DNA of 64,000 nt from a virus. A program made the translations under genes and the position numbers. Under the pieces are notes generated by a model, which was not told the DNA's origin, searched no databases, and worked only from the letters and a program-made list of their open reading frames with translations. The stretch lies in the IMG/VR virus record IMGVR_UViG_3300042923_001459, positions 44,592-108,591 of that record; one strand, 5' to 3'. Shown here one piece after another: positions 32,503 through 40,363 of this stretch. Each line of letters opens with the position of its first letter. Position 1 is the stretch's first letter.

Positions 32503-32859
32503 TTAGTAAAGCCCACTTCCTGTTCCGAATCCGCAGCGTCCGCAAACAACTCCCATATATCCACGGCTTGGTCCGTTAACATCTTCTGCTTCGAAATTGT
32601 GTCCTTTCTCTTCACATTCTTTGAAGCGAGATATTTGTTCTTTAACTCCAGTTATTGCTAGTTCCATCTCATTGTCTGTCGCCTCGTTTGCTTCCTTTGC
32701 CTTGATTTCAGCTTCTTCAATTGTCATGCCTTCTTCTTTCATGTAGTAGAACACGTGGTCTCCAATAGATTCAACACGCATAAAGAAGTTCAGTTCTTCT
32801 TGTGTTGCGCTATCAAGACTGGTAACCAACAATACATACTGTTCGTATGTCATTTTCAT
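32503..32859 (-). CDS. Hypothetical protein with C-terminal zinc knuckle
   Basis: 118 residues. Helical first 85; the end has a possible zinc site from HNFE and VCGRCGFGTG. The shadow frame at 32406 overlaps it and is not a gene. Confidence 0.85.
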   Translation of the reverse strand: MKMTYEQYVLLVTSLDSATQEELNFFMRVESIGDHVFYYMKEEGMTIEEAEIKAKEANEATDNEMELAITGVKEQISRFKECEEKGHNFEAEDVNGPSRGYMGVVCGRCGFGTGSGLY

Positions 32860-32891
32860 TTGTATTCCTCCTTTGATTACCTTATAGATTA

Positions 32892-32920
32892 ATTATATCA
32901 CAGTTGTTGAGAGTTGTAAA
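32892..32920 (-). promoter_or_regulatory. Promoter of 32503-32859
   Basis: TTTACA-17-TATAAT, TGTGA. Confidence 0.95.
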
Positions 32921-32950
32921 CTGTTTTTTAAAAAGAAGAGAGGAGTATTT

Positions 32951-33259
32951 TTAGTCCTCCTCGTCTTCCTCTATTTCGTCCAAGTGACAATCACAACAAC
33001 ATGGATGACATCCGCAAGATAACAATCTATCATCTTCATGCAAGTCATCATACGTTGCTTCTAGTTCTTCTTCGTTGTTTTCCCAATCACTGGGTTCATC
33101 ATGCATGAAGTCATCTTCTTCTTCAAACTTGTCATCCTCAACGAGGAGCTTGGCGCCTTCCCATTCAGCTCCGCACATACAAATTAAATCGCCATCTACT
33201 TTGTGAGGTCCGCAATATGGAGATGGTCTATCGCAGAATCTGCATTCATAATGTGCCAT
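32951..33259 (-). CDS. Acidic cysteine-rich zinc protein
   Basis: 102 residues in three parts: zinc ribbon (CRFC, CMCG, residues 6-31), an acidic spacer, and a Cys/His cluster CGCHPCCCDCH (about 83-93) followed by acidic residues. Likely binds several zinc ions. Confidence 0.85.
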   Translation of the reverse strand: MAHYECRFCDRPSPYCGPHKVDGDLICMCGAEWEGAKLLVEDDKFEEEDDFMHDEPSDWENNEEELEATYDDLHEDDRLLSCGCHPCCCDCHLDEIEEDEED

Positions 33260-33291
33260 TGTTCTTCCTCCTTTGATTACCTTATAAGATA

Positions 33292-33320
33292 ATTATATCA
33301 CAGATTATAGAACTTGTAAA
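33292..33320 (-). promoter_or_regulatory. Promoter of 32951-33259
   Basis: TTTACA-17-TATAAT, TGTGA. Confidence 0.95.
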
Positions 33321-33349
33321 CTGTTTTTTAACAACAAAAAAGGAGAGGG

Positions 33350-33817
33350 TTAGCTCTCCTCCCCTAAACAACTATCACATCGACAACCATCATCACAATC
33401 ATCGTCATCGTCATCTTCTTCCTCTTCATCCGCTATGACAATTTTGACCACTCGTTCTACTTCTTCTCTAAGATTATCCTCAAGTGTGTCTTCACCTTCT
33501 AACCAGCTTCCACTTGACCACGGGTAACTTCTCTGCACTTCATAAGTTACATCTTCCTCTTCCTCTTCTTCTACTTCGCAATCACAATCATCTCCATCTT
33601 CGCAATCATCATCCTCGTCGTTCTCTTCTTTCTCTTCGGCTTGATAAGTGAGTTGGCAATCATGGAATGCGTCCATCTCTTCTTCAGTAAAGAGATGTTC
33701 TAAACCATTATCTTCTATTGCAGCGCCGAAATAAGCAAGACTATGATGTCTATCAGGTATTGCATTATATATCGCATCTACTACCTCTTTAAGTTGCTCA
33801 TCAGTTAATTGACTCAT
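33350..33817 (-). CDS. Extremely acidic protein (possible nucleic-acid mimic)
   Basis: 155 residues. Residues 1-50 are a normal helical part; after that come long runs of Asp and Glu (ENDEDDDCEDGDDCDCEVEE, EEEEDDDDDDC) with CxC/CxxC pairs at the end. Such composition is known for DNA-mimic inhibitors, but low-complexity acidic tails also occur for other reasons. Confidence 0.85.
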   Translation of the reverse strand: MSQLTDEQLKEVVDAIYNAIPDRHHSLAYFGAAIEDNGLEHLFTEEEMDAFHDCQLTYQAEEKEENDEDDDCEDGDDCDCEVEEEEEEDVTYEVQRSYPWSSGSWLEGEDTLEDNLREEVERVVKIVIADEEEEDDDDDDCDDGCRCDSCLGEES

Positions 33818-33849
33818 TTTGTTTCCTCCTTTGATTACCTTATAGATTA

Positions 33850-33878
33850 ATTATAACACAATTGTTAGGGTTTGTAAA
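33850..33878 (-). promoter_or_regulatory. Promoter of 33350-33817
   Basis: TTTACA-17-TATAAT; extension TGTGT. Confidence 0.93.
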
Positions 33879-33907
33879 CAGCTTTTTAAAACAAAAAAAG
33901 GAGAGCG

Positions 33908-34105
33908 TTAGCTCTCCTCAATTGGTGCAAACATACGTTGGAAGTTCCTGAACATCTTGGCTCCATCTTGCCATAGTTCATTTGGTGATGGTTTGATCAT
34001 GAAGTTACCTTGTTGTCCCATCTTCACCACATGTCCTAATGCTTCGAGCAAATCATCGAATTCAAGTATGTCTAAGCAATTTGGGTAAACGATTTGAATT
34101 TTCAT
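33908..34105 (-). CDS. Hypothetical small protein
   Basis: 65 residues, with DILEFDDLLEALGHVVKMG as a central helix. A GGAGAGCTAACGCTCTCC terminator overlaps its end. Confidence 0.83.
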   Translation of the reverse strand: MKIQIVYPNCLDILEFDDLLEALGHVVKMGQQGNFMIKPSPNELWQDGAKMFRNFQRMFAPIEES

Positions 34106-34139
34106 TTTGTTCCTCCTTTGTGATTACCTTATAGAATAA

Positions 34140-34168
34140 TTATATCACAAACTTTTGAATTTGTAAAC
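34140..34168 (-). promoter_or_regulatory. Promoter of 33908-34105
   Basis: TTTACA-17-TATAAT, TGTGA. Confidence 0.95.
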
Positions 34169-34215
34169 TGTTTTTTAAGACAAAAAAAGGAGAGGGATTT
34201 CTCCCTCTCGTACTT

Positions 34216-34446
34216 TCATCTTGCTAATTCTTTGAGCCTTTCTATAAAACGTACTTCATCTTTCGGATAGTGCTTTTCAAAGTACTCAATTGCCATTTCA
34301 ACTGGCAATCCGTCAAGCATTTTGCTACACCACTGGTATCTGTCGGTTTCTACACCAAACATATCGTCGTCAACTTCATAGTGGTACATCCATTTCAACT
34401 CTATTTTGTAGCACCTTATTACAAAATCTCGAAGTTCTTGGTTCAT
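34216..34446 (-). CDS. Hypothetical helical protein
   Basis: 76 residues; aromatic-rich first half (YKIELKWMYHYEVDDDMFG) and helical end. Unknown. Confidence 0.83.
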   Translation of the reverse strand: MNQELRDFVIRCYKIELKWMYHYEVDDDMFGVETDRYQWCSKMLDGLPVEMAIEYFEKHYPKDEVRFIERLKELAR

Positions 34447-34481
34447 TGTTATTTCCTCCTTCGTTATTACCTTATAGATTA

Positions 34482-34510
34482 ATTATATCACAATCGTTTG
34501 GGTTTGTAAA
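34482..34510 (-). promoter_or_regulatory. Promoter of 34216-34446
   Basis: TTTACA-17-TATAAT, TGTGA. Confidence 0.95.
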
Positions 34511-34537
34511 TTGTTTTTTAAAAGAAAAGAGAGGGTG

Positions 34538-34801
34538 TTACCCCTCTACCTTTAATTCATACCAAGTATCTGAATAGCCATTTGCTGCTGCGTTTGTTAC
34601 AGCATTATTGAGATTTGATACCAATGATTTAATTGTTTTAGGTTCTAAGTTAATTTTCTTATTACCTTTTTCATGTTGCCATGATTTCCCGACTTCAAGA
34701 GTGTAACCAAAATATTTAATAAATTCTTCTAAAGTTCTAGCAATCTCCGTTGTTTGTCCTCTACGATGTTTGATGATTGTGAAAATCTTTGGTTCTTTCA
34801 T
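34538..34801 (-). CDS. Hypothetical basic protein
   Basis: 87 residues, basic, with EFIKYFGYTLEVGKSW and KSLVSNLNNAVTNAA; possibly nucleic-acid binding by charge alone. Unknown. Confidence 0.83.
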   Translation of the reverse strand: MKEPKIFTIIKHRRGQTTEIARTLEEFIKYFGYTLEVGKSWQHEKGNKKINLEPKTIKSLVSNLNNAVTNAAANGYSDTWYELKVEG

Positions 34802-34841
34802 TGTTTATTCCTCCTTTGTTTTTGTATTACCTTATAAGATA

Positions 34842-34870
34842 ATTATATCACAAACTTTTGATTATGTAAA
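34842..34870 (-). promoter_or_regulatory. Promoter of 34538-34801
   Basis: TTTACA-17-TATAAT, TGTGA. Confidence 0.95.
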
Positions 34871-34901
34871 CTGTTTTTTAAAAAAGAGGGTGTTACCCCT
34901 C

Positions 34902-35105
34902 TCATTTGGTATTTAACTTGATGAGTTTAACTATCTTATCAAGTAGTTCAATTGCTTCCATTGCAAGTTCATATCCTTGTTCGGAATTGATTTTTCCAAA
35001 AATTCGGAGATCGTTTGGAGTACCGGATAAATCGTCTAATACACCTATTGCCTGTTCAAGATGCGCTATTACTTCTTTGTTCTCTACATTTTGGTCAAAT
35101 ATCAT
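34902..35105 (-). CDS. Small helical hypothetical protein
   Basis: 67 residues from the ATG at 35103-35105 (TTGGAGGAAAACAAA upstream; the in-frame TTG at 35120 is part of that site). Two helices flank a short loop with LSGTPNDLRIFGK. Confidence 0.83.
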   Translation of the reverse strand: MIFDQNVENKEVIAHLEQAIGVLDDLSGTPNDLRIFGKINSEQGYELAMEAIELLDKIVKLIKLNTK

Positions 35106-35151
35106 TTTGTTTTCCTCCAATGTTTTTTAATTTGTATTACCTTATAGAATA

Positions 35152-35180
35152 ATTATATCACAATTGTTGGGTCTTGTAAA
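35152..35180 (-). promoter_or_regulatory. Promoter of 34902-35105
   Basis: TTTACA-17-TATAAT, TGTGA. Confidence 0.95.
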
Positions 35181-35208
35181 CTGTTTTTTAACATAAAAAA
35201 AACCAGGC

Positions 35209-35604
35209 TTAGATAGCCTGGTCAATAACTGCTGGGTATTGTGGTGTGTAGAGTTCGATATCGATTTCATCTACGCCAACCAGAGTGTCCTGTGTTTCAC
35301 CAGTTTTTGGATTGAATAGTTTACCTTTAAAGGCGTTTCGTTTAGCTGAGGGCTTAACGATTTGGACCTGACGTCCTGTAGCCCAACCGCTTACCACATT
35401 TACGATATCGCCTTCCTTGAATGCTGGTGTTTCAACTTCATACCATTTGCCAGCTTTTGGAGCTTGGGTGGCAGCCATTTTATCAATTGCTTCATTGATT
35501 TGAGTAATAAGAGTTTCTGCTTTAACTCCAACCACCTTGAGGTCAAAGAGTTTACCAATTTCTTGAGCTACCTTGTAGTTTGTTTCGTTTGTAAGTTTTT
35601 TCAT
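35209..35604 (-). CDS. SAP-like plus SH3/KOW-like protein (family K, member 1)
   Basis: 131 residues. Residues 1-40 form two helices with VVGVKAETLITQINEAIDKM, like SAP/HeH nucleic-acid-binding units; 55-125 form a compact barrel with FKEGDIVNVVSGWATGRQVQ and IVKPSAKRNAFKG, resembling KOW/SH3 folds. Four paralogs lie at 41289, 51890, 54769 and 56522. Likely binds DNA or RNA; partner unknown. Confidence 0.85.
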   Translation of the reverse strand: MKKLTNETNYKVAQEIGKLFDLKVVGVKAETLITQINEAIDKMAATQAPKAGKWYEVETPAFKEGDIVNVVSGWATGRQVQIVKPSAKRNAFKGKLFNPKTGETQDTLVGVDEIDIELYTPQYPAVIDQAI

Positions 35605-35649
35605 TTTAATTCCTCCAATGTTTTTTAATTTGTATTACCTTATAGAATA

Positions 35650-35678
35650 ATTATATCACAAGTCTTAGTACTTGTAAA
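35650..35678 (-). promoter_or_regulatory. Promoter of 35209-35604
   Basis: TTTACA-17-TATAAT, TGTGA. Confidence 0.95.
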
Positions 35679-35696
35679 CTGTTTTTTTAAAAGTTT

Positions 35697-35909
35697 TTAT
35701 GCTGTTCTTCGTATGTATACTTGGTGCACCAGTTTTGAAAGTCTTTTCATGTCAAGAAATGATATGAAGTTCTTACCGCGATATGCTGCCGGGAATGGTT
35801 GACCTTTGAACTGGTAAGGGCGTCCAAGTTTTTCTGTTAATCTTATTCTCTTTGCCGGTCTTTCTTTCATCATTAACTTTAGTTCTGTGAGTTTTTCTGT
35901 GTTTAGCAT
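35697..35909 (-). CDS. Small basic protein
   Basis: 70 residues, strongly basic, with MMKERPAKRIRLTEKLGRPY and YRGKNFISFLDMKRLSKL. Could bind nucleic acid. Terminates without an obvious hairpin. Confidence 0.83.
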   Translation of the reverse strand: MLNTEKLTELKLMMKERPAKRIRLTEKLGRPYQFKGQPFPAAYRGKNFISFLDMKRLSKLVHQVYIRRTA

Positions 35910-35948
35910 TTTGTTTCCTCCTTTGTTTTTGTATTACCTTATAGAATA

Positions 35949-35977
35949 ATTATATCACAAACTTTTGAATGTGTAAA
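35949..35977 (-). promoter_or_regulatory. Promoter of 35697-35909
   Basis: TTTACA-17-TATAAT, TGTGA. Confidence 0.95.
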
Positions 35978-35989
35978 CTGTTTTTTAAA

Positions 35990-36055
35990 ATTCTCTAGTG
36001 ATTTCTCGTGAATGAAAGATTTTAGGGTAAAGGATATATATTACCGATTAAACTG
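35990..36055. repeat. Intergenic element copy 2
   Basis: Core GGTAAAGGATATATATTACC at 36026-36045, flanked by GTGATTTCTCGTGAATGAAA. Sits beyond the -35 of promoter 35949. Confidence 0.7.
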
Positions 36056-36079
36056 ATGAACACAGAAAAAAACGATGGG

Positions 36080-36454
36080 CTAGTCAATCAACTCCACCGT
36101 GATTCGTACTCGTCTTCCTTTGTAAGCGCTTCCTATCTCATTCTCAATCAACTTACTGTATCCCGGACCTTGCTCGTCAATCAAAATCAAAGCATAGTCC
36201 TCGTAATCACACCCGTTGTCTCCAACCAAACCTTCCATCACTAGGGTGTCGTCTTGCTCACCTTCAATTACCTTACCATAATAAACTTCATACTGCTTGG
36301 AGATACTTGCTACGTCTTTATCAAGAACAGCTTGCGCTTCCTCACGTGTTGCATACTTCCGTGTACTTGTCCATACATCGTTGCGGTCAATCACTTTTCC
36401 AGGACCAATTGGTTGGATATAACGGTACGATATTTCTGCTTGGTATGTTTTCAT
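36080..36454 (-). CDS. Hypothetical protein
   Basis: 124 residues: a strand-rich N-terminus (YQAEISYRYIQPIGPGK), an acidic middle, and a basic end (YKGRRVRITVELID). Second gene of a two-gene unit; TTGGAGGAATTAAA upstream. Confidence 0.83.
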   Translation of the reverse strand: MKTYQAEISYRYIQPIGPGKVIDRNDVWTSTRKYATREEAQAVLDKDVASISKQYEVYYGKVIEGEQDDTLVMEGLVGDNGCDYEDYALILIDEQGPGYSKLIENEIGSAYKGRRVRITVELID

Positions 36455-36475
36455 TTTAATTCCTCCAATGTGTTT

Positions 36476-36640
36476 TTAGTTTTGATCCTTTACAATTTTA
36501 CAATCATCCTTATCAACCAAAAGAGATGGACCTTCGCCAACATAGTAATCTCCGTCTATTTCACCAAGAACAACGAACTTCTCGCCAATACAATCGGAGT
36601 ACCAGAATTCGCCACTTGCTTTGGTTATTTCAATCTTCAT
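36476..36640 (-). CDS. 54-residue hypothetical protein
   Basis: A short gene between promoter 36674 and 36080, with GGAGGAAACAAA before ATG. Beta-type composition (FWYSDCIGEKFVVLGEIDGD, YYVGEG). Unknown. Confidence 0.82.
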   Translation of the reverse strand: MKIEITKASGEFWYSDCIGEKFVVLGEIDGDYYVGEGPSLLVDKDDCKIVKDQN

Positions 36641-36673
36641 TTTGTTTCCTCCTTTGTTCTTCCTTATAGATTT

Positions 36674-36702
36674 ATTATATCACAAACTTATGATTTTGTA
36701 AA
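36674..36702 (-). promoter_or_regulatory. Promoter of 36476 and 36080
   Basis: TTTACA-17-TATAAT, TGTGA. Confidence 0.95.
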
Positions 36703-36739
36703 CTGTTTTTTAACATAAAAAAAGGGAGAATCATCTCCC

Positions 36740-37498
36740 TTACTTTTCAATATGTGCAATAGCATCTTTAATGTGGGAGATATCAAGAACAATTGCTGTC
36801 CATTCTTTAGTAGAAGCATTAGCTATTGCTACTATTTCATTATTTTCATTTAATACTGGACTACCAGAACTTCCTTTTTCTACCTTGTTTGTCAAGCGGT
36901 GAGAATATCTTACAATATCCTCTTTACCCGCAAAATAAGAACCTCTATACATTTCTGTAACTTCGCCTTCACTTATGCCAAATACACCACTTGGAAAGCC
37001 CTTGATTGTAACCTTATCACAAACAGATAGATTTTTATCAGCTATTGGTAATATTTTGATTCTATCTTTAAAATCAAGGTCGTACTGAAAAAATTTGAAT
37101 TGTGTATCAAATTTAAGAACAGATAAATCATGTTCTTCATCATCATACGCGTTTGTCAAAGCAATCTTTTCCTTGTAAGTGAAATCACCTTTTTTCCACG
37201 GCGTTTCCACCAGCAAGTCAAAAGTTAATGTTATGTTAGTAGCGTTTTTCTTCAAGCCGTGAGCAACATGATAATTTGTTATCAAATGATTATCATCAAC
37301 AATTACTCCGGTACCATAAGCACAAAAACGATCTTTTTCAATCTGATAGCATCTATTGATTTTTACTACTGAAACTGATTGAACATCATCCGTTTTATCT
37401 GTTTCTTTAGTATATTCAGCTGCAAGAGTATTTGTAGAAAAGCATAGAGTTGTAATTGCGACAATAAATATTTTGGATAACAATAATTTTTTAAACAT
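36740..37498 (-). CDS. Exported trypsin-like serine protease (S1/V8-like)
   Basis: 252 residues from the ATG at 37496-37498 (GGAGAG 10 bases upstream; GTG at 37507 is too close to it). A Sec signal peptide spans about residues 1-26 with an ALAA end. The triad is His in NYHVAH, Asp in EEHDLSVL and Ser in KGSSGSPV, as in V8/DegP-type enzymes. It would be secreted by the infected cell. A phage gene for an exported protease is unusual and suggests an effect on the cell surface or surroundings. Confidence 0.88.
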   Translation of the reverse strand: MFKKLLLSKIFIVAITTLCFSTNTLAAEYTKETDKTDDVQSVSVVKINRCYQIEKDRFCAYGTGVIVDDNHLITNYHVAHGLKKNATNITLTFDLLVETPWKKGDFTYKEKIALTNAYDDEEHDLSVLKFDTQFKFFQYDLDFKDRIKILPIADKNLSVCDKVTIKGFPSGVFGISEGEVTEMYRGSYFAGKEDIVRYSHRLTNKVEKGSSGSPVLNENNEIVAIANASTKEWTAIVLDISHIKDAIAHIEK

Positions 37499-37539
37499 AT
37501 CGAACACTCTCCTTTGTTTTTGTATTACCTTATAGAATT

Positions 37540-37568
37540 ATTATATCACATGCTTTTGAATTTGTAAA
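37540..37568 (-). promoter_or_regulatory. Promoter of the protease gene
   Basis: TTTACA-17-TATAAT, TGTGA. Confidence 0.95.
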
Positions 37569-37606
37569 CTGTTTTTTAAAAATAAAAAAGGGAGGGTGAG
37601 CTCCCT

Positions 37607-37894
37607 TTACCGGTAATTTGAAGAATCTCCACCAATTGAATTTTGGAATTGGTGTCGAATTCCGCCATTCCTTCTTTGAATAATGGAATTTGAAATAGTA
37701 CCTGGAATTACATATGTTGGCCGGCCAAAGAGTTTAATTTGCTCCAAAGGTTTAGCGATTATCTCATCATAAAATACGTCCTTCAATTTTCCGCAAACTT
37801 CAATTTGAAGCCACCCATCTCCATATACCTGTTTGATGATTCCTTTTTTGCCTGCATAATCAACTTCCTGATTGATTTGATAATCCATACCCAT
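37607..37894 (-). CDS. Small SH3-like hypothetical protein
   Basis: 95 residues. EVDYAGKKGIIKQVYGDGWL resembles the turn of a KOW/SH3 unit; the C-terminal 35 residues are Asn/Ser/Arg-rich and likely flexible. Confidence 0.8.
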   Translation of the reverse strand: MGMDYQINQEVDYAGKKGIIKQVYGDGWLQIEVCGKLKDVFYDEIIAKPLEQIKLFGRPTYVIPGTISNSIIQRRNGGIRHQFQNSIGGDSSNYR

Positions 37895-37928
37895 TTGTAT
37901 TTCCTCCTTTGTTCTTCCTTATAGATTA

Positions 37929-37957
37929 ATTATATCACATGCTTTTGAATTTGTAAA
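37929..37957 (-). promoter_or_regulatory. Promoter of 37607-37894
   Basis: TTTACA-17-TATAAT, TGTGA. Confidence 0.95.
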
Positions 37958-37969
37958 CTGTTTTTTAAT

Positions 37970-38037
37970 TGATCTCAGGTGATTTCTAGTGAATCAAGTT
38001 CTGATAGGTAAAGGATATATATTACCTCATTAATCTG
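37970..38037. repeat. Intergenic element copy 3
   Basis: Core GGTAAAGGATATATATTACC at 38007-38026. An outer TCTCAG/CTGAGA pair encloses it, and TGATTTCTAGTGAATCAAG flanks. Best-formed copy. Confidence 0.7.
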
Positions 38038-38053
38038 AGATTAACATAAAAAA

Positions 38054-38078
38054 ACTGGGTGTCTAAATGACATCCAGT
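38054..38078 (-). terminator. Terminator of 38063-38839
   Basis: ACTGGATGTC...GACACCCAGT stem then T7 on the minus strand; overlaps the last codons. Confidence 0.9.
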
Positions 38079-38839
38079 TGTCGATTATTATATGCTCTTA
38101 TTTGTTTCCTTTTAAGTATGTCGTAGATGACCTGCTCATCACTTAGTTTCATTACAGTGAACTTTAAATTGATATCCATTAGTGTTCTGAATTGATCTAA
38201 ATCCTTTTCTATGATAAATCCTTGTTCAATATACAAATCAATCTTTTCTGAGGAAGTTTTGGCATTTTGGATGATGTAATCAATCCCAAATTCTTCTGCG
38301 ATTGCTTGTATATTGTAGGATACCCTATTCTTTGCTAGTGAAAGAGAACCATTAGAGAACTTGAGTTTCATTTCTTTTTTGAGTTTTGAACATTTTGCTA
38401 TTTTCTTCTTCGCCTTGCTTACGATGTAATCTAGTGCTTTGTATTCATCGTGTGCTTTGTTCCATTCTTTTGTCAATTCGCTTTCATCCAAATTTGAGAA
38501 ATCATATTCATAGGATGGAAGTTTTGCATTAATTCGAAGGTGGTATGTTTGTTCATTTTTGAACTTATCGAGTTTTTCATTTGTTTCAAATTTAGCTGTA
38601 TTAACAAGTAAACCATAATCATTTAGGAATTGATTAAGACCAATTTGATTAACTTGGAATACTCTGTTTCTTATGTATTTTGCTACTATTCCTTGGGAGT
38701 GAAAAACTCGTCTTACTTCATCCTCTAGCATTCTGCTTTTGAATTCATTTCTAAGTTGAATCAACTTGTCTTCCAGGAGTTTGTATGTTTGATATTGGTT
38801 AGTTGAGAAGAGATTATCAATGATTTCTACTGCGTCCAT
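38063..38839 (-). CDS. Long helical hypothetical protein
   Basis: 258 residues, one of the largest in the cassette zone. Almost all helical and rich in Lys/Glu, with KALDYIVSKAKKKIAKC in the middle. FHSQGIVAKYIRNRVF may be a small DNA- or protein-binding turn. No family recognised. Confidence 0.83.
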   Translation of the reverse strand: MDAVEIIDNLFSTNQYQTYKLLEDKLIQLRNEFKSRMLEDEVRRVFHSQGIVAKYIRNRVFQVNQIGLNQFLNDYGLLVNTAKFETNEKLDKFKNEQTYHLRINAKLPSYEYDFSNLDESELTKEWNKAHDEYKALDYIVSKAKKKIAKCSKLKKEMKLKFSNGSLSLAKNRVSYNIQAIAEEFGIDYIIQNAKTSSEKIDLYIEQGFIIEKDLDQFRTLMDINLKFTVMKLSDEQVIYDILKRKQIRAYNNRQLDVI

Positions 38840-38875
38840 TTGTTTGTTCCTCCTTTGTTATTACCTTATAAGATA

Positions 38876-38904
38876 ATTATACCACAAAGGATAGCATTTG
38901 TAAA
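38876..38904 (-). promoter_or_regulatory. Promoter of 38063-38839
   Basis: TTTACA-17-TATAAT; extension TGTGG. Confidence 0.93.
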
Positions 38905-38917
38905 CTGTTTTTTTAAA

Positions 38918-39115
38918 CTATCTTAACTTTTGAACTAGCATTGCGTTAATCATTCCTCTATTTTCAGAGAGGTATGTTTGAAATTCTGCCCATGTAAATC
39001 CAAGGAAATCTTGAAGTGAAAGTGGTGAACACCCACATCTCCATGCATTAACGTAAACTTCAAGGTCCACCAAACCAGCTCTACCATTCAATAGGTCTTG
39101 CACAAAAGTTGTCAT
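38918..39115 (-). CDS. Small phage protein with LQDFLGFTWAEF motif (paralog of 31041)
   Basis: 65 residues. TTFVQDLLNGRAGL and LQDFLGFTWAEFQTYL align with the 31041 gene over the whole length. It lacks a consensus promoter; it sits after the terminator of 39171-39344, so expression needs read-through. Confidence 0.85.
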   Translation of the reverse strand: MTTFVQDLLNGRAGLVDLEVYVNAWRCGCSPLSLQDFLGFTWAEFQTYLSENRGMINAMLVQKLR

Positions 39116-39161
39116 TTTAATCTTCTCCCTTCATAATTACCATATTAGTTTATAAAAAAAG

Positions 39162-39181
39162 GACCAGCCATTAGGCTGGTC
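39162..39181 (-). terminator. Terminator carrying the stop codon of 39171
   Basis: GACCAGCC TAAT GGCTGGTC then C and T7 on the minus strand. The TAA stop is in the loop. Confidence 0.9.
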
Positions 39182-39344
39182 TTGTACTTGCTGTAATTGA
39201 AAGCAATTTTCGATACTCCGCTTGCATTTTTGTTCTTTCCTCGGTGGAAAGGCGTGGTGATGAAAGCTCGTGGAATAATGAATTCCTACGGGACATCATT
39301 TGTGAGTGCGTAAGACCTGTTTCTGGGTGAATTTGATTTTTCAT
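39171..39344 (-). CDS. 57-residue helical protein
   Basis: Short gene with GGAGGAACTAA upstream. HPETGLTHSQMMSRRNSLFH then LSTEERTKMQAEYRKLL: two charged helices. Unknown. Confidence 0.8.
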   Translation of the reverse strand: MKNQIHPETGLTHSQMMSRRNSLFHELSSPRLSTEERTKMQAEYRKLLSITASTRPA

Positions 39345-39388
39345 TTAGTTCCTCCAATGCGTTTTTGTTTGTATTACCTTATAGATTT

Positions 39389-39417
39389 ATTATATCACAG
39401 ACTTTTGATTATGTAAA
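39389..39417 (-). promoter_or_regulatory. Promoter of 39171-39344
   Basis: TTTACA-17-TATAAT, TGTGA. Confidence 0.95.
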
Positions 39418-39464
39418 CTGTTTTTTAAAAAAAGAAAGAAGAGATTTTACTCTCTCCTTTGCAA

Positions 39465-39674
39465 CTATTTTCTACTCGTAATGTACGTAGGAACTTTTTT
39501 CTTATACTTTACACGAGATTGTGTACCTGTTTTTAAATTAACAGTTACCTTGTATTGACTACCTTCAATTGGAAAATTTTCACGATATATCATCTTACTT
39601 CCTCTTACCAAGTACTCAATGATTCCATACTTCTCAGCGTAAAATAAGGCTTGTTGTTCATAATTTGTTTCCAT
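39465..39674 (-). CDS. Small basic hypothetical protein
   Basis: 69 residues with a helical first 25 and a beta, basic end (QYKVTVNLKTGTQSRVKYKK). GATAGG upstream. Confidence 0.8.
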   Translation of the reverse strand: METNYEQQALFYAEKYGIIEYLVRGSKMIYRENFPIEGSQYKVTVNLKTGTQSRVKYKKKVPTYITSRK

Positions 39675-39705
39675 CCTATCTCCTCCTCGTTTACCTTATA
39701 GATTA

Positions 39706-39734
39706 ATTATATCACAGACTTTTGATTTTGTAAA
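39706..39734 (-). promoter_or_regulatory. Promoter of 39465-39674
   Basis: TTTACA-17-TATAAT, TGTGA. Confidence 0.95.
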
Positions 39735-39775
39735 CTGTTTTTTTAAAAAGAGAGAGGGTTTCCCCTCCCTGTTGG

Positions 39776-39970
39776 TTAGGCTTTGATTAATCCTGAAACG
39801 ATAAAGTCACTTCTTGATTGCCCGGTTAATTCCATTTGCTCTCTGATAGCTTTGTTTTCGCTATCAACATTATTCCAACCTTTGATGTACGGGCATTGTT
39901 CCTCTTTGCCAGTTACTAAGTTCATAAGTTTGAAGCCCGTGTATCCGTTCACTCCATTATTCTTTGCCAT
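39776..39970 (-). CDS. Small hypothetical protein
   Basis: 64 residues. GYTGFKLMNLVTGKEEQCPY is strand-like; the second half, EMKAIREQMELTGQSRSDF-like, ends in a helix reminiscent of ribbon-helix-helix ends but too short to call. Confidence 0.8.
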   Translation of the reverse strand: MAKNNGVNGYTGFKLMNLVTGKEEQCPYIKGWNNVDSENKAIREQMELTGQSRSDFIVSGLIKA

Positions 39971-40003
39971 TTTGTTTCCTCCTTTGTATTACCTTATAGA
40001 TTA

Positions 40004-40032
40004 ATTATATCACAAGCTTAGCGCTTTGTAAA
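40004..40032 (-). promoter_or_regulatory. Promoter of 39776-39970
   Basis: TTTACA-17-TATAAT, TGTGA. Confidence 0.95.
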
Positions 40033-40071
40033 CTATTTTTTAACATAAAAAAAGAGAGGGTTTCCCCTCTC

Positions 40072-40281
40072 TTAAAATGCTGTTGCTTCGATATCTTTAC
40101 GGTGACTATCATAAACTCCCATATCTTTTAATGCTGTCTCCTTGATGTCCTTGCCTTGTTCTTCGCAACGAGTAATGAATTGCTCATAATCTTCGTTGTC
40201 CCAACATTCTACCATACCGTCTCCACCGTTATTGTAATTATCCAGTGCTAGTTGCTTAAGCATTTTGATTTTTTCTTCCAT
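40072..40281 (-). CDS. Small acidic hypothetical protein
   Basis: 69 residues, helical and acidic, with GGDGMVECWDNEDYEQFITR. Unknown. Confidence 0.82.
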   Translation of the reverse strand: MEEKIKMLKQLALDNYNNGGDGMVECWDNEDYEQFITRCEEQGKDIKETALKDMGVYDSHRKDIEATAF

Positions 40282-40326
40282 TTGAATTCCTCCAGTGTTT
40301 GTGTGTTTGTATTACCTTATAGATTA

Positions 40327-40355
40327 ATTATATCACAAACACTGGAGTATGTAAA
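40327..40355 (-). promoter_or_regulatory. Promoter of 40072-40281
   Basis: TTTACA-17-TATAAT, TGTGA. Confidence 0.95.
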
Positions 40356-40363
40356 CTGTTTTT

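Noticed and set aside
32406-32615. 69-codon minus-strand frame
   Set aside because: Overlaps 32503-32859 and the intergenic element; no ribosome site.
36254-36718. 154-codon plus-strand opening
   Set aside because: Antisense to 36080 and 36476 and reads through a promoter.
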